Source of the DNA: Ehretia macrophylla
Taxonomy: Eukaryota > Streptophyta > Magnoliopsida > Boraginales > Ehretiaceae
Length of the DNA: 64,000 bases
Reading direction: 5' to 3'
NCBI GenBank assembly: GCA_037974665.1
Contig: CM075765.1
Span: 58,193,747 to 58,257,746 of the forward strand
The notes under the pieces are model-generated. The model was not told the origin of the DNA and did no database searches. It was given only the letters and a program-made list of their open reading frames with translations. A program made the position numbers and the translations under genes. Below, one piece after another: positions 36,293 through 48,400 of this stretch. The number at the start of each line of letters is the position of its first letter. Positions within the stretch are counted from its first letter, which is position 1.

Positions 36293-38701
36293 CTGTCTTC
36301 TTTAGCCACTATTCACTCCATTTTCAAACTACACTATATTAGTGAATTACCAATTTTATTAAATCATATTAATTGTTAAAAGAGTGAGAAAATATGCAAT
36401 TGAGCTAGAAATGATAGGAGTACTCGTTTGGAAAATGCTTTTAGCAAACTATGAATAGTGTTACATAACTTAATTTAGTGACTTAGTTAGCTAGCATTCA
36501 TTTTCACCTTAGGCTCGTTTTAAAGTTAACAACGCTTATTTTAGAACTCCATTTAAGTACCTAACTTAACCCCATTTATTATATACTCAAACACAACACA
36601 TACTAGTTTATAAAACACAAAAAAAAAATAGAGCTAAAAAAAACACTGCAAAACCCGACAGCCTCCCTTGCACTTGGAAGAAATTTTTTCATCTTCAATT
36701 CTTCACTTCAAGCCAAGCCAAGCCAAGCTAGGAGAACATAGTTTAGGGTATTTACAAGCCTCCCGATAGCTCCTTCGCGCATTGGTGAGGGATTTCATGG
36801 CTTTTTACGCATTTTAAAATTGTTGCTATTTTCTTGATTTGTTAAAAATGTGTTCCAATGCTATTGTAATGCTTTCTTATGCTATTATACCTTGTATATA
36901 AGTGCTAGAGAATGTATTTGAGCCATTGGTTTGCATTTTAAAAGGTTAGAATCGTTAATTTGATTTATGAGGTGAATAGTGATGAAATTCTAGGGTTTTA
37001 TGTCATTGCACGAATTAGCTTGATTCAATGCTTCTAATAGATGCCTTAGGTGCTAATGAAGGTAGTTTAATAACCCCGTGCATTTGAATTGCTTTAAATT
37101 TGCATTGAACGTGAATTGGCCGACTTTAACAAAGAGATTTCGGGGTTAATGTGAATCCGGGTGGATTCGGGCTTCACTTTTAGAATCTTAGGATACCTAG
37201 GTGCTTTAGAAGCTTTGCCAACCCTCATTTGAAGGCTGGTTGAAGTATGTGTAGTTTAAAGCCATAAGAGGAGAATTGGGGCTTTTGGGGTAATTGCACG
37301 TGTTTGAGTGTTGTAGGGGTGCCTTAGGGGTTACTTAGAAGATTGGTATAGCTTCTCCTCAAATTTGAAACCTTAACTTTGATTCGGAAGAAAAATAGCT
37401 TGAATAACAAAGGGGTCTAAGTGCAAATTCAGTTGTTTCTCGATTCTAAGTCCATAGCATGGCTCTTTAGGTGTTTAAATGTGGTTTCAAGTTGATTTGA
37501 AACTTTTGGTATAATTCTAAATGTATCTTATATATGCCTCTCTGTAAAGTTGCTTATTTTCTTGTATAAACTGCTTCTAATCTATCTATACTGAGGTCAA
37601 CCTACTTTGTTGATCCGTTTATGTGTTATTGCTTATATTATTGATAATGACTTGTCATCGTTAAGTACATTGCATAGTGGTTGCGCAACCATAGTGTCAG
37701 GGGCGGATGTGTTGAATATCAGCTAGGCGGCAGAGGGCTTGACAGTGGATATTCAAACTCCGTGCCCTAGTCCCTCATTCGCCTGGTCCGGAGATTGCCA
37801 GGAGATGTTGGGTCGTAGGATTATCGGGGTACATCCGGAGTACACCCACTGGAGTATTTGGGGTTATGCCGGCTTATCGTGATCGTGATCATGATTCGTG
37901 GATCGTGAATGAAAACCAAGTGAAGATTGGAGTATAGGGGTTATGTGAAATGTATCATTTTTAATGTGTGGTTATTTAAGCTATTGTTATTTCTTGAATT
38001 GTTTGATGGCTATCGTTGTTTAACTACATTACATATTGTATTGCACGCCCCGGGACCTTATCCCTCACTAGGCAACAATGGTTGCTCATACTTTGATATA
38101 TGTTTCAGGAAGTGTTGAGGGTGAACCCCATCTAGTTGAGGTGCTAGTGGAAGAGGAAGAAGTTCGGACAGATCTTTTGCCCTAGTTGTTGTGTGTTTGT
38201 TGTCTAAGGTGGTTGTGTCGTCTTGTTGTTGCCTGGCGTACTTGTATTGCTATAGCATGTTCTATTTTGTGGCCTTAAGGCTATGTATATTCTTGTAGTT
38301 GCAAGGTAAAGATAGTTGGTTGTAGTAAGTGAAGTAATTATGTGGCTTGTAATAACTTTTAAATTACTTCTTTTAGTTCTTGCATGCTTAGGGTGTGTAT
38401 GATAGTTATATGTTTGGTTTCAACTTCTAAGATTGTCCTAATGTTAATTTAGAATGGTATGATGAATGAATTTATGAATTTGTTAAGTTGGTTGCATGCT
38501 TGTGTGAATCTAAACTTTCATTTGTTTCAAGGCTTGGATGGCCTTGAACCTTTGTATTTTAATTATAAAAGCTTGTTTTAGTATATTGTGGCTATTTTGA
38601 GCATTTACAGGTTTCCAAAATGTCCGCAATACAGAGGAGACTCTGTCCGTTTATCGGGTCCAGACTTAACCTTTAGCGTGGGGTTGGATCGGGGCATTAC
38701 A
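36215..38701 (+). repeat. Element 3 3' LTR
   Basis: 2,487 bases, TGTGACGCCC to CATTACA. Donor 36785, acceptor TTTCAG ending 38108, mini frame 38111-38185. Many scattered substitutions relative to the 5' LTR. Confidence 0.95.
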
Positions 38702-38706
38702 GTGAT

Positions 38707-38777
38707 ACCAAGCCGAGCTTGAAAGAGATCGATCACAGGTATGTGGTGAAGAATAGAGAAAAAAAGATAGAATTAGT
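38707..38777. other. Short spacer after element 3
   Basis: Seventy bases right of the target duplication, no feature seen. Confidence 0.3.
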
Positions 38778-38818
38778 GAGGTTTGAAGATAATCTACCGA
38801 TAGGGAGAGGAATGGAAG
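38778..38818 (+). repeat. Dispersed repeat copy C
   Basis: GAGGTTTGAAGATAATCTAC then CGATAGGGAGAGGAATGGAAG. Gapless against the other copies; in the shared frame it reads VRFEDNLPIGRGMEV and stays open to 38850. Confidence 0.8.
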
Positions 38819-41800
38819 TAGTACGAGAAGCAAGATGTAGAAATAAATACTGAGGTTATAAGCCTGAATGGCGGGGAGAAAAAACAGCGTATTCCAAAGA
38901 GGGATGTCGGTTCGGCATCATAGACCTCAGATTGTTTCCCTAACATGTGATCCTAGCTCAGAGAAACTGGGTTTCTCACCTTTGGAAGCAGCTCGTAGAT
39001 TAGGTCTGGCAGCTTTCTTGACTGACCCATTGTCACATCTCGAAACGGTATAGCCATTCTCTTGGAACACCTTCCTCACAGGACTTTCAGCATGCTACCA
39101 GTTCGATCTAGCTGCCTGGTAGACCAAATCAAGTAGATAGTGAGGCCTGTCATGGTTGAGGAAAGAAGACGACAAGCTAGTTACGTTACAAGCAGTTCGG
39201 GTTTGTTGTGTCTGACCTTCCCAATGATTCTTCCATTCGATTGAAATTTCCCTTAGCGGTGCTCTTTCCTTGCATAGGCATAAGTGATCCGACAGGCTTT
39301 CTCTGGACTTGAGTTTAGGCATGACGCTCAATAGGGCAGTAAGCAGGTAATCCAAGTAGACTACTGAGATTCCCAGAAGCACGAGTCCAATATCTCTTAG
39401 ACCAGCAAGTCCTCCGAATTCAGTTAGTAGAATTCCGAACTCTCTCTGACTGGATTGGCTATCTTATCTCTGTGACTAGTACAATCTTTTCTTGCATGTA
39501 TTCCGCATCTAACTTTTGTTACATTTCTGAGTTTTGGATGTTATCCGCAGTGATACAATTTAGAAGGATCTTAGCTCCTGGTGACTGGCTTTGCAGGACC
39601 ACCATATGGCCTGGTCCACTCTTGGCTAAGCTTTTTGGGTTGGACTTTCTCGATCACAGATTCTCACTTCTCTCACTAACAGACTAGCAATTCAATCACT
39701 CATCATATAGAATAATGATCAACAAGTCCAGAGTGTGCACCATCAAGAGTATGCTGGAAAGATTCTCCGAATAGCAGCATTCAGATCTACTATGTGATTA
39801 TGTGAGAAGGATTTGGTTATGCTTCTCTATTAGAGAAGCCAAAGAGATCATGCTTTCAGTGCATCTCTCTTCTCTCATTGCATGATTGAGAGTCTTCTTT
39901 CTTCTCTCATTGATACTATTGACAAACTGATCCCAATCACTTTTTGATGGGATTGATCATAGAAAGGATTAGCATAGCAATCTATGTCAACCCTTTCACA
40001 CTACAATAAGAGTTTCAGAGTTCATGTCGGCAAATCGTCTGCTAATTCAACTAGGACACAACAAAAGAGAAGAGATTGCTTGCTCAGTCTAGGCAGTCCA
40101 ATTGGTAAGGAGATGAGATTGGAATTCGATTAGCCAACAGGATTGTTGACTTCCACCGGCGATCCAGTCACCCGGAGAATAGTTTGCACTACATAGTATG
40201 AAATCTCAAATCTCTCTCGACGCCAAGACTTTTTTATGTGTCCTAGCCGATCAGAGGTTCGGCTTTCTGCTCTTATGAAATCAAAAGATACCTGTCAAAC
40301 AACTTATTTCTGTTCTTTGAAATAGCAGCTCACGAAAAAGAATAGCCATTTCCTTATTTTATGCTATTTATTGAGTTTCCTCCCCTCACGGGAGGTAGCA
40401 ATAGCCTTTATCTAATCGACTATTGAGCCATCTCACTTGAAAGTCACTCACTACCTTAAGGCATACCTTTACTCCAACAACTAACTCAATGGGAATTTAT
40501 TTTTCAAGTAAAACAAAGCCAGTGAAAGCTTTGTTCTAGGCGCTGAGCTACATACTGTACTATGGTCCGGAATCCTCTTTCGTAAACAAGCAAGGGCGGT
40601 CTACGATCAGAAAGAAAGTCCCATCCCTTGCTTGTTGGGTACGAGACTACGCTATTCTTCACATCAAGAAAGAAAATGGTTGTTTAATAGATTTAAGAGC
40701 TATTGATATAAAGGAAATGTGATTCGTATTCTTAACCGAAGGCAAGGCTTTCTGGTATTCCATCTTAATGGGAGGCCTTTGCCAGGTTGAAGACGATAGT
40801 TAGCTTTCACTCATTCTTGCTTCGTATTTGAAGAGTGACTTCTTAACTAGCTTTAGAGTTAACGATAGACACATCTCTTCTCATGGATACTATTAAGTTC
40901 CTTGCCTTACTAAGCTTTCCAGAAAGTAAGGACTATTCCCACATTGAATCTCAATTGGCAATGTGCATTGACTCATTCTATCTATCCTCTACCTTTTTGG
41001 GATGAGGCCTATCTATTAGCTTATTACCATAAGGATGTCTGATGCCCGGCCAAACCCAAGGATCGAAAAGGTTCCTTCCAATCCCACTGACTAATCGAAG
41101 GCAATTGCTTCTGTCTTTCAACCATCTATGACCGGATTCAATAGCAGCTCATTCTATCTTGTTTTCATCTTATCTATCATCTCGGAACAGGTATAATAGT
41201 CTAAGAATAAGACATGGATAGTGCAGTAGTGGGATGAGAGAAGTGTTATACCGTTTGTTGAATAAGCCAATAAGAAGGAAGGGATTTCTCAAGCAAGATA
41301 GAATTCCTGAACCTCGTCCGAGTTACTGCAGCTATTTAAGACATCTTTGTGACTCTTTTCGTGTTCCTTCATCGGAAGCGGGCGAGGAAGTTAGCTCTAT
41401 AGTGCATAATAATCCACCAATACCAATGGCGGTCCTAGAGACACTGAGGCAGGAACCTGGACAACTTGAATTGGTTGAGTCCAGCCAAGCTTAGTACTTT
41501 CCTCACGAGGATCAAGTAATAGGGGAAATTCAATAAATAACATCCAGCGTCGGCTAATGGCAGGCAAAGAAATTAGCGACAAGAACTTGGAAGAGACCCG
41601 CTTACTAGCCAAATACCTCTTTGATTCTTAGGGAAGTTGTTCATTCATAATATGTTTGGGTCTTTTTTTAAAAAAATGGTGATGATAATGTAGTCTTCTT
41701 TACATATTAAGTCATGTGGGAAACTATGAAAGGAAAAATGGAAACAGGGGAGTTGGCTAATAAAGATGGATAGTAACGATTGCGTAATATAAATTTTTTG

Positions 41801-41848
41801 GCCTCGTCATCGAAAGCGGCTACCAATTGCTCAGAAATTATAAGCTAT
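38819..41848. other. Mitochondrial-type intergenic DNA
   Basis: About 3 kb left of rps7 with no recognised gene. Open frames such as 39095-39382 minus and 41234-41494 plus (86 codons) have no identifiable domain. The final bases before rps7 (about 41790-41848) are the natural upstream flank of that gene. Confidence 0.35.
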
Positions 41849-42293
41849 ATGGGGGGCTTGGATTGTGAACAAAAATAATTGATCAAGAAGTTGGTCAATT
41901 TTCCCATGAAAGAAGGTAAAAAAACAAGAGTTCGTGCTATTGCTTATCAAACTTTTCATCGCCTAGCTTGAACTGAACGCGATGTAATCAAACTTATGGT
42001 TGACGCCCTAGAGAATATAAAGCCCATATGCGAAGTGGAAAAAGTAGTAATAGCATGTACTATTTATGATGTCCTGGGATTGTAGCCAGGGATCGTCAAC
42101 AAACCTTAGCTATTCGTTGGATCCTTGAAGTAGCTTTCAAACAACGTATAAGCTACAGGATAAGCTTAGAGAAATGTTATTTGCTGAGATATTGGATGCT
42201 TACCGAAAGAATGGAATTGCACGTAAGAAAAGGGAGAATCTTCATGGACTAGCTTCCACCAATTGAAGTTTTGTGCATTTCAGATGGTGGTAA
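41849..42293 (+). pseudogene. rps7: Mitochondrial ribosomal protein S7 pseudogene
   Basis: ATG GGG GGC TTG opens a frame matching plant mitochondrial RPS7 (small-subunit protein, normally 148 residues): [56 protein letters not shown], then after a one-base deletion near 42080 DRQQ, AIRWILE and ISLEKC, a second one-base deletion near 42178, then [19 protein letters not shown] and the terminal FRWW before TAA at 42291. In-frame stops occur before the first deletion (TAA at 41876, TGA near 41969). Length 445 bases fits 447 minus two. The TGA replaces CGA, a CpG transition. The element 4 insertion lies 270 bases downstream. Certain as an rps7 relic; not functional. Confidence 0.95.
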
Positions 42294-42566
42294 AGTGAGA
42301 CCACATAAAGAGCTCTTCTTCATTCAGTCAGATTATTTAGTAGGATATGGTTCCTTTTTCCTTTTTGTTTGAATCTTCATATAGAAAGTCGGCTTCCTCA
42401 GACTCCTCCCTTCATTCATTGAGTTGGAAGAATCCATAGGAGGCCAGCCCGTTATGCATTGCATGAAAGAACCTTTCTTTGTATGACTTCTCTTTTGCCT
42501 TAAGTCAAATGAATACGAAAGGGAGATCTATAAATAGGCCATAAATGAAGAAGTAGTGGGCCTTTC
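42294..42566. other. rps7 3' flank up to element 4
   Basis: No further gene. The last five bases (CTTTC, 42562-42566) are the target duplication of element 4. Confidence 0.5.
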
Positions 42567-42943
42567 TGTGACGCCCGAGATTTAGCCATGCATTTAATTA
42601 CTGTTGCATCCCTTGTTTGCGCATTTATTTCTGTGCCTTACTAACTAACTTTTATAACTACTATTCACTCCATTTTTAAACTTCTTTCTATTAGTTAATT
42701 AGCATTTTTATTAAATCATATTAATTATTAAAGTAATGAGAAAAATGTGCATTTGAGGTAGAGGCGATAGGAGAGCTCGTTTAGAAAATGACTTTTGTAG
42801 TTGAATGAATAGTGTTACGTAACTAACTTAAAGATTTAATTATCTAGCACACATGTATCACCTTAGGCTCGTTTCTAAGCTTTCAACGCGCATTTTAGAA
42901 GCCACTTAAACACCCAAACTTGACCCCACCCAACCATATGCCT

Positions 42944-42950
42944 TATATAT
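42944..42950 (+). promoter_or_regulatory. Putative TATA box, element 4 LTR
   Basis: TATATAT within CCTTATATATCA, 195 bases upstream of the donor at 43139; same spacing as in the other elements. Confidence 0.5.
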
Positions 42951-44472
42951 CAACTTTAGCTCATAACTTAGCAAAGAAAAAAAAAATAAAAAGCTGAAAA
43001 CACTGTGCTGAACCCGACAGCTCCAAGGGAAGAAAAGAGGGAGATTTTGCTCACCAAGCCTCCAATCCAAGCCTCCCCAAGCCTTGAGCAACTAGTGTAG
43101 GGTGTTTGCAAAGTCCCTAGGTGCTCCTACGCGTAATGGTGAGGGATTTCACGGCTTGTTTTTGCATTTTTAAATAGTTGTCAATTTCTTGATTTGTTGA
43201 AAATATGATTAAATGTCATTGTAATTGTTATCTATGCTATTATACCATGTATATGAATGCTAGAGAACATATTTGAGCCATCGTTTCGCAATTTAAACGG
43301 TTAGAATCGTTAATTTAAAATTTTGGGTGAATAGTGATATTTTTCTAGGGTTTCGTGTAATTGCTCGAATTAGCTTGATTCAATGCTTCTATTAGATGCC
43401 TTAGGTGCTAGTGAAGGTAACCTAATAGCCCCGTGCACTTGCATTGTCCTTAAATCGCCTAAAATGGAAAATAGCCGACTTTAATTTTGGGCTTTCGGGG
43501 TTAATGCGAATCCGGGCGGATTTGGGCTTCAATTCTAGTATCCTTAGGCTACCTAGGTGCTATAGAGGCCTTGATATCCCTTGTTTGAAGCCCGGACATT
43601 GTATGTGTAGTTTAAAGCCATAAGAGGGAATTTGGGGCTTTCGGAGTAATCACGGGCATTTGAATGAGTTAGAGGGTTAAGGGGGTACCTTGAGGGTTAG
43701 TTAGAAGGTTGGGAGAGTTTCCTTTGAAAATGGAATCATTAACCTTGGTTTGGAAGAGTAATAGTTCGAAAAACAAAGGGGTTTAGGTGAAATTTGGGTT
43801 GTCTCACACTTCTAAACCCATGTCACGACTTCTTGAGTGTTTATAAGTGTTTTTAAGTTGATTTGGCGCTTTTGGTATGATTCTAAACTTATCTTGCTAA
43901 TGTCTCTTTGTAAAACTGCATATTTGCTTATATAATTGTTCTATTCTAATTGCATCGAGGTCAACCTACTTTGTTGATCCTCATATGTGTTAATGCTTAT
44001 ATTATTGCTATTAACTTGCCATCGTTAAGTGCATTGCATAGTGGTTGCGCAACCATAGTGTCAGGGGCGGATGTGTTGAATATCGGCTGGGCGGCAGAGG
44101 GCTTGCCGGTGGATATTCAAACTCCGTGCCCTATTCCCTCATTCGCCTGGTCCGGAGATTGCCAGGGGATGTTGGGTCGTAGGATTCGGGGGACATCCGG
44201 AGGACACCTACTAGAGTGTTTGGGGTTATGCCGGCTTATCGTGGTCGTGCTCGTGATTCGTGGATTGTGATTGAAGACTTGTGAAGATTAGTGTATTGGG
44301 GATTGTGTGAAATGTATCCTTTTAAATGTGTGGTTATTTAAGTTATCATTGTTTCTTTAATTGTCTAAGTGTTATTGTTGTATAATTGTATTATATGTTG
44401 CATTGCACGCCACTGGACTATATCCCTCACTGGGCAACAGTGGTTTCTCATAACTCGATATCTGTTTCAGGA

Positions 44473-44544
44473 GACGCTGAGGGTGATCCCCAGCTTGTTG
44501 AGTTAGTTGAGGAAGAAGAAGTTCAGATTGAGCCTTTACCTTAG
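44473..44544 (+). other. Acidic mini reading frame after LTR splice acceptor (element 4)
   Basis: Twenty-three residues then TAG: DAEGDPQLVEL, then VEEEEVQIEPLP. In the 3' LTR (52013-52105) the frame is the same to EPL but two substitutions remove the stop and it runs seven codons further. Putative introns: 43139-44470 and 50679-52010. Joining donor to acceptor leaves an open frame of 14 upstream codons that resembles element 3 (RVF near its start, AP and R before the junction) but starts after TAG without ATG. Could be a real terminal exon, a leader peptide or a conserved RNA element that happens to be open. Confidence 0.4.
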
Positions 44545-45064
44545 TTGCTGTGCCTGATAGCTTGAGGTGGTTAATGAATTTGCTGCTATGTGGAAGATTC
44601 ATCTGATTACTTTATGTACTATTTTATAGCCCAAGGGCTATGTATATGCTTGTTGTATAAGTTGAAGACTAGTTGGTTGTGTTGTAGCTTTGAAAGCCTA
44701 TGAACTGTAATAACTTATGATCTACTTCTATTCTCTTTGCTTGCTTGGGAGTGAATGACTTAAAGTAGAAATGTTTGATCTTTCAATTATGTTTAATAGA
44801 TTTCCTAGGATGTCATGATTATAAAACTATGTTGATGATAAGTTCTCGCATGCTTGTGTGTTTTGGAACTATTGTGAACTATAAGGCTCGGATGGCCTCA
44901 GAACTTTGTTGTTTATTTAAGAAAAGCTTGTATTGTATTGTTGGGACCTTGTTTGAGTGAATATAGGTTTTTAGAATGTCCACGGTACAGGGGAGACTCT
45001 GTCCGTGTGTTGGGTCCGGACTTAACCTTTAGCTTGGGGTTTGGGTCGGGGCGTGACATTTAAG

Positions 45065-45076
45065 TGGTATAAGAGC
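45065..45076 (+). promoter_or_regulatory. Element 4 primer binding site
   Basis: TGGTATAAGAGC, one base from the usual TGGTATCAGAGC and identical to element 1. Confidence 0.8.
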
Positions 45077-45410
45077 TATAGATTGCATGAAGCCGGGTTA
45101 AATTTCTTGGTCTGTGGGTAGAGATTTGTTATGTGACTTTGTGAATATATGAGTCTTTGATTTTGATTTGCCTAAGTGAAATTTGAATAAGGAATGAACA
45201 TGCTAGCAAGGAAATAGAATATCAAGAGTCTAGAATGTCAAGTATGAACTAGTGATTTACGTGTACCGCAAGAATGTGGAATATTTATTTGAAATTCTAT
45301 GTATTTGACTTTATGTGAATTTAATTGGACTTTTCTTTATGTGTTTACTTATAATTTGCATATATACATATATATACCTGTCATAACACTTTGCATTCTA
45401 GCTATTCGAG

Positions 45411-48400
45411 ATGGGGCCCCACCGTCATGCTGATAATCCGAATATTGGTGGAGAACCCGAGGGGGTTCAGGGGCAAGAAACTGAGGTGGCCGAAAATGCA
45501 CCGCAGGTTCAAGAACGGAGCACTGCACAGATCTTGGCCACAATGGCCACTGCTATGAACACTATCGCCTAGTTTGTTGCACAACAGGGTCAGCCAGGGG
45601 TCGTGGGAAGTAACCAGGCTGCGAAAGCCGGAGGTAGTGGTCCTACCGGAGGGAATCTGGATGATCGGTTTATACATCATTGGGCCTATACTTTCTTTGG
45701 GGAGCCGGACGATATGAAGGCTGAGATGTGGCTAAGGAAGTTTGAGAGAGTGGCAGCAATACTGGAGTGCCATGATGACAGGAAGATTATTTATGCTACT
45801 TTCCTTCTCGAGGGTGATGCTGAAGATTGGTGGAATACCATCAGTGAGAAATGGGGAGTTGAGGGAGGTCATCATTCGTGGGCCGACTTTGTCCGAGAAT
45901 TTCGAGACAAGTATATATCGGTAGTTGCCCGCGAGAGGCGTCAAATAGAGTTCATAAACTTGAAGTAGGGAAGTATGACGGTAGATCAATACGAGGCTAC
46001 TTTTACCCGGCTTTCCCGTTATGCACCAGCTTTGATTCAGCCGGAGGACATAAAGATCCAGAGGTTCATCCTGGGTTTGAGGAGGGATATTATGCTGAAC
46101 TTGTCTTCAAATGATTTTCCCAACTATGCTGCAGTAGTCCGAGCCGCCTCGAGGTATGAGAAACGGAAGGCCGATGTGTTAGCCGAGACCAGTCAATCGA
46201 GTAAACGGTTTCAGTCTCAGAGTCAAGGGTACCAGGGGCAGGCTATATTAGTTGGGCAGAGTTCACAGCCAAGGCAGACTCAGAGTTATACAGGACCTAC
46301 TCAGACTCAGGCACGACCAGTTCAGAGTCAGACTCAGAGTCAGTTCCGTCCAGCAGTTTCCCATTCGCAGCAGGGTAGTTCAGCTACCTCTACTTACAGA
46401 GCTCCTTCGGGAAGCACTATTGCAAGATGTCACCAGCAGTGCAGCTTCTGTCAGCGCCAGGGCCACACTGAGGATGTTTGTTGGAAGAAACATAACAAGT
46501 GTACAGGTTGCGGCAGTGATCAGCACAGGGTTAAAGACTGTCAGAAATTTAAGAACCCTAGGGGTCAGACATCAGCTCAGAACTCTCAGACCAGGGCACC
46601 AGCTACAGCACCACCACCACGAGGTCAGGCCCGTGTATTTGCCTTGGATGCTGAGGAGCTTCCGGATACAACCGCTATGGTAGAAGGTATTTTTCTTCTT
46701 AATGATCAATCAGTTAAGGTTTTAATTGATTCCGGGGCTTCACATTCTTTTATTACTCCTACTTGTGCACAAAATGCTAAATTGAAACATGATAAACTGT
46801 TGCATGAGATTGTGGTTTATACTCCTATGGGTCCGAAGTTTGTTACTAGATCTATTTGCAGAGCATGTAGTATTTTTATTGAGGGTCGTGTTTTTCCTGC
46901 TGATTTGATTATCCTACCCTTCAATGACTTTGAAATTATATTGGGGATGGACTGGTTAAGTAAATATTATGCCCAGCTTGATTGTAGAAAGAAGATTGTA
47001 TATCTAGAAATGCCTGACCAGCCTATACTTAAAATAGTTGGTAGTAGAAAATCTACGGGAACTCCTATTATTTCTTCTATTAGGGCATCTAAATTATTGA
47101 ACAAGGGTTGTGAGGCTTATCTTGCATATTTGATTAATCAACCTGGGGATCAATTGAAATTGAATGATGTACCTATCGTGAGAGAGTTTTCGGGGGTCTT
47201 TCCTGAGGAATTACCTGGGTTACCGCCTGATAGAGAGATAGAGTTCATGATTGATTTATTGCCGGGGACTTCACCTATCTCTAGGACTCCGTATAGAATG
47301 GCTCCACCTGAATTGCAGGAATTGAAAGTTCAATTGCAGGGCTTGCTTGAGAAGGGATTCATTCAGCCGAGTTCTTCACCGTGGGGTGCGCTAGTTCTAT
47401 TCGTTAAAAAGAAAGACGGATCTCTTCGCCTATGCATTGATTATCGGGGTCTTAATCAGGTGACCATCAAAAATAAATATCCTTTGCCTTTAATCGAAGA
47501 ATTATTTGATCAGTTGCAAGGCTCCAGGGTATTCTCTAAATTTGAACTGCGGCAGGGCTTTTACCAGCTGAGGATTAAGAAAGATCATGTTCCTAAAACT
47601 GCTTTCAGACCTCGAGATGGCCATTATGAGTTTGTTGTCTTGCCGTTTGGTCTTACTAATGCTCCCGCCGCATTCATGGACTTGATGCAGAGAGTATTCC
47701 GTCCTTATCTGGACCAATTTGTGGTCATATTTATTGATGATATCCTTGTATATTCTAAATCTGAGGCGGAACATGAACAGCATCTCAGAATTGTGTTGCA
47801 GACTCTTCAGGAGCATCAGTTATTTGCAAAGTTTAGCAAATGTGAATTCTGGCTTAAGCAAGTTGCTTTTCTTGGCCATATTATCTCGCAGGATGGTATT
47901 TCTGTTGATCCAGCAAAGATTGAAGTGGAGTTATCTTGGAAACGACCTGAAACTGTTACAGAAATTCGTAGCTTCCTTGGTTTAGCTGGGTATTATCGGA
48001 GGTTTGTCAAGGATTTCTCTAAGATTGCAGGGCCTTTAACTCAACTTACTCAGAAGAAAACAGTTTTTGACTGGAGTGATAAATGTGAGGCCAGCTTCCA
48101 GGAATTGAAGAAGAGATTGACTACAGCTCCTATTCTTGCTTTACCTGAGGGTTATGATAATCTGGTGATCTATAGTGATGCTTCGAAGGAAGGTCTGGGT
48201 TGTGTATTGATGCAGAATGGCAGGGTTATTGCTTATGCTTCCAGGAAACTGAAGCCTTATGAACTCAACTATCCGACTCATGATCTTGAACTTGCAGCTA
48301 TCATTCTTGCATTAAAGAAATGGCGCCATTATCTCTGGGGCAACAAGTTTGAAATCTTTACAGATCATAAGAGCTTGAAATATCTGTTTTCACAGAAAGA

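Larger units (their letters stand above)
28645..38701 (+). mobile_element. Element 3: Ty3 chromovirus with heavily damaged gag-pol
   Basis: LTRs 28645-31136 and 36215-38701, primer site 31144-31155, coding region 31504-36292, polypurine tract 36202-36214. Target duplication GTGAT is perfect (28640-28644, 38702-38706). It is a sister family of element 4: LTRs begin with the same TGTGACGCCCGAG and proteins are closely similar. It carries about a dozen in-frame stops and two single-base deletions, the most decayed of the three coding copies. Confidence 0.95.
42567..45058 (+). repeat. Element 4 5' LTR
   Basis: 2,492 bases, TGTGACGCCC to GTGACA. TATATAT 42944-42950, donor GTGAGG at 43139, acceptor GTTTCAG ending 44470, acidic mini frame 44473-44544. 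A 106-codon open frame (43950-44270) in the GC-richer middle has a counterpart at 51490-51810. Confidence 0.96.
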
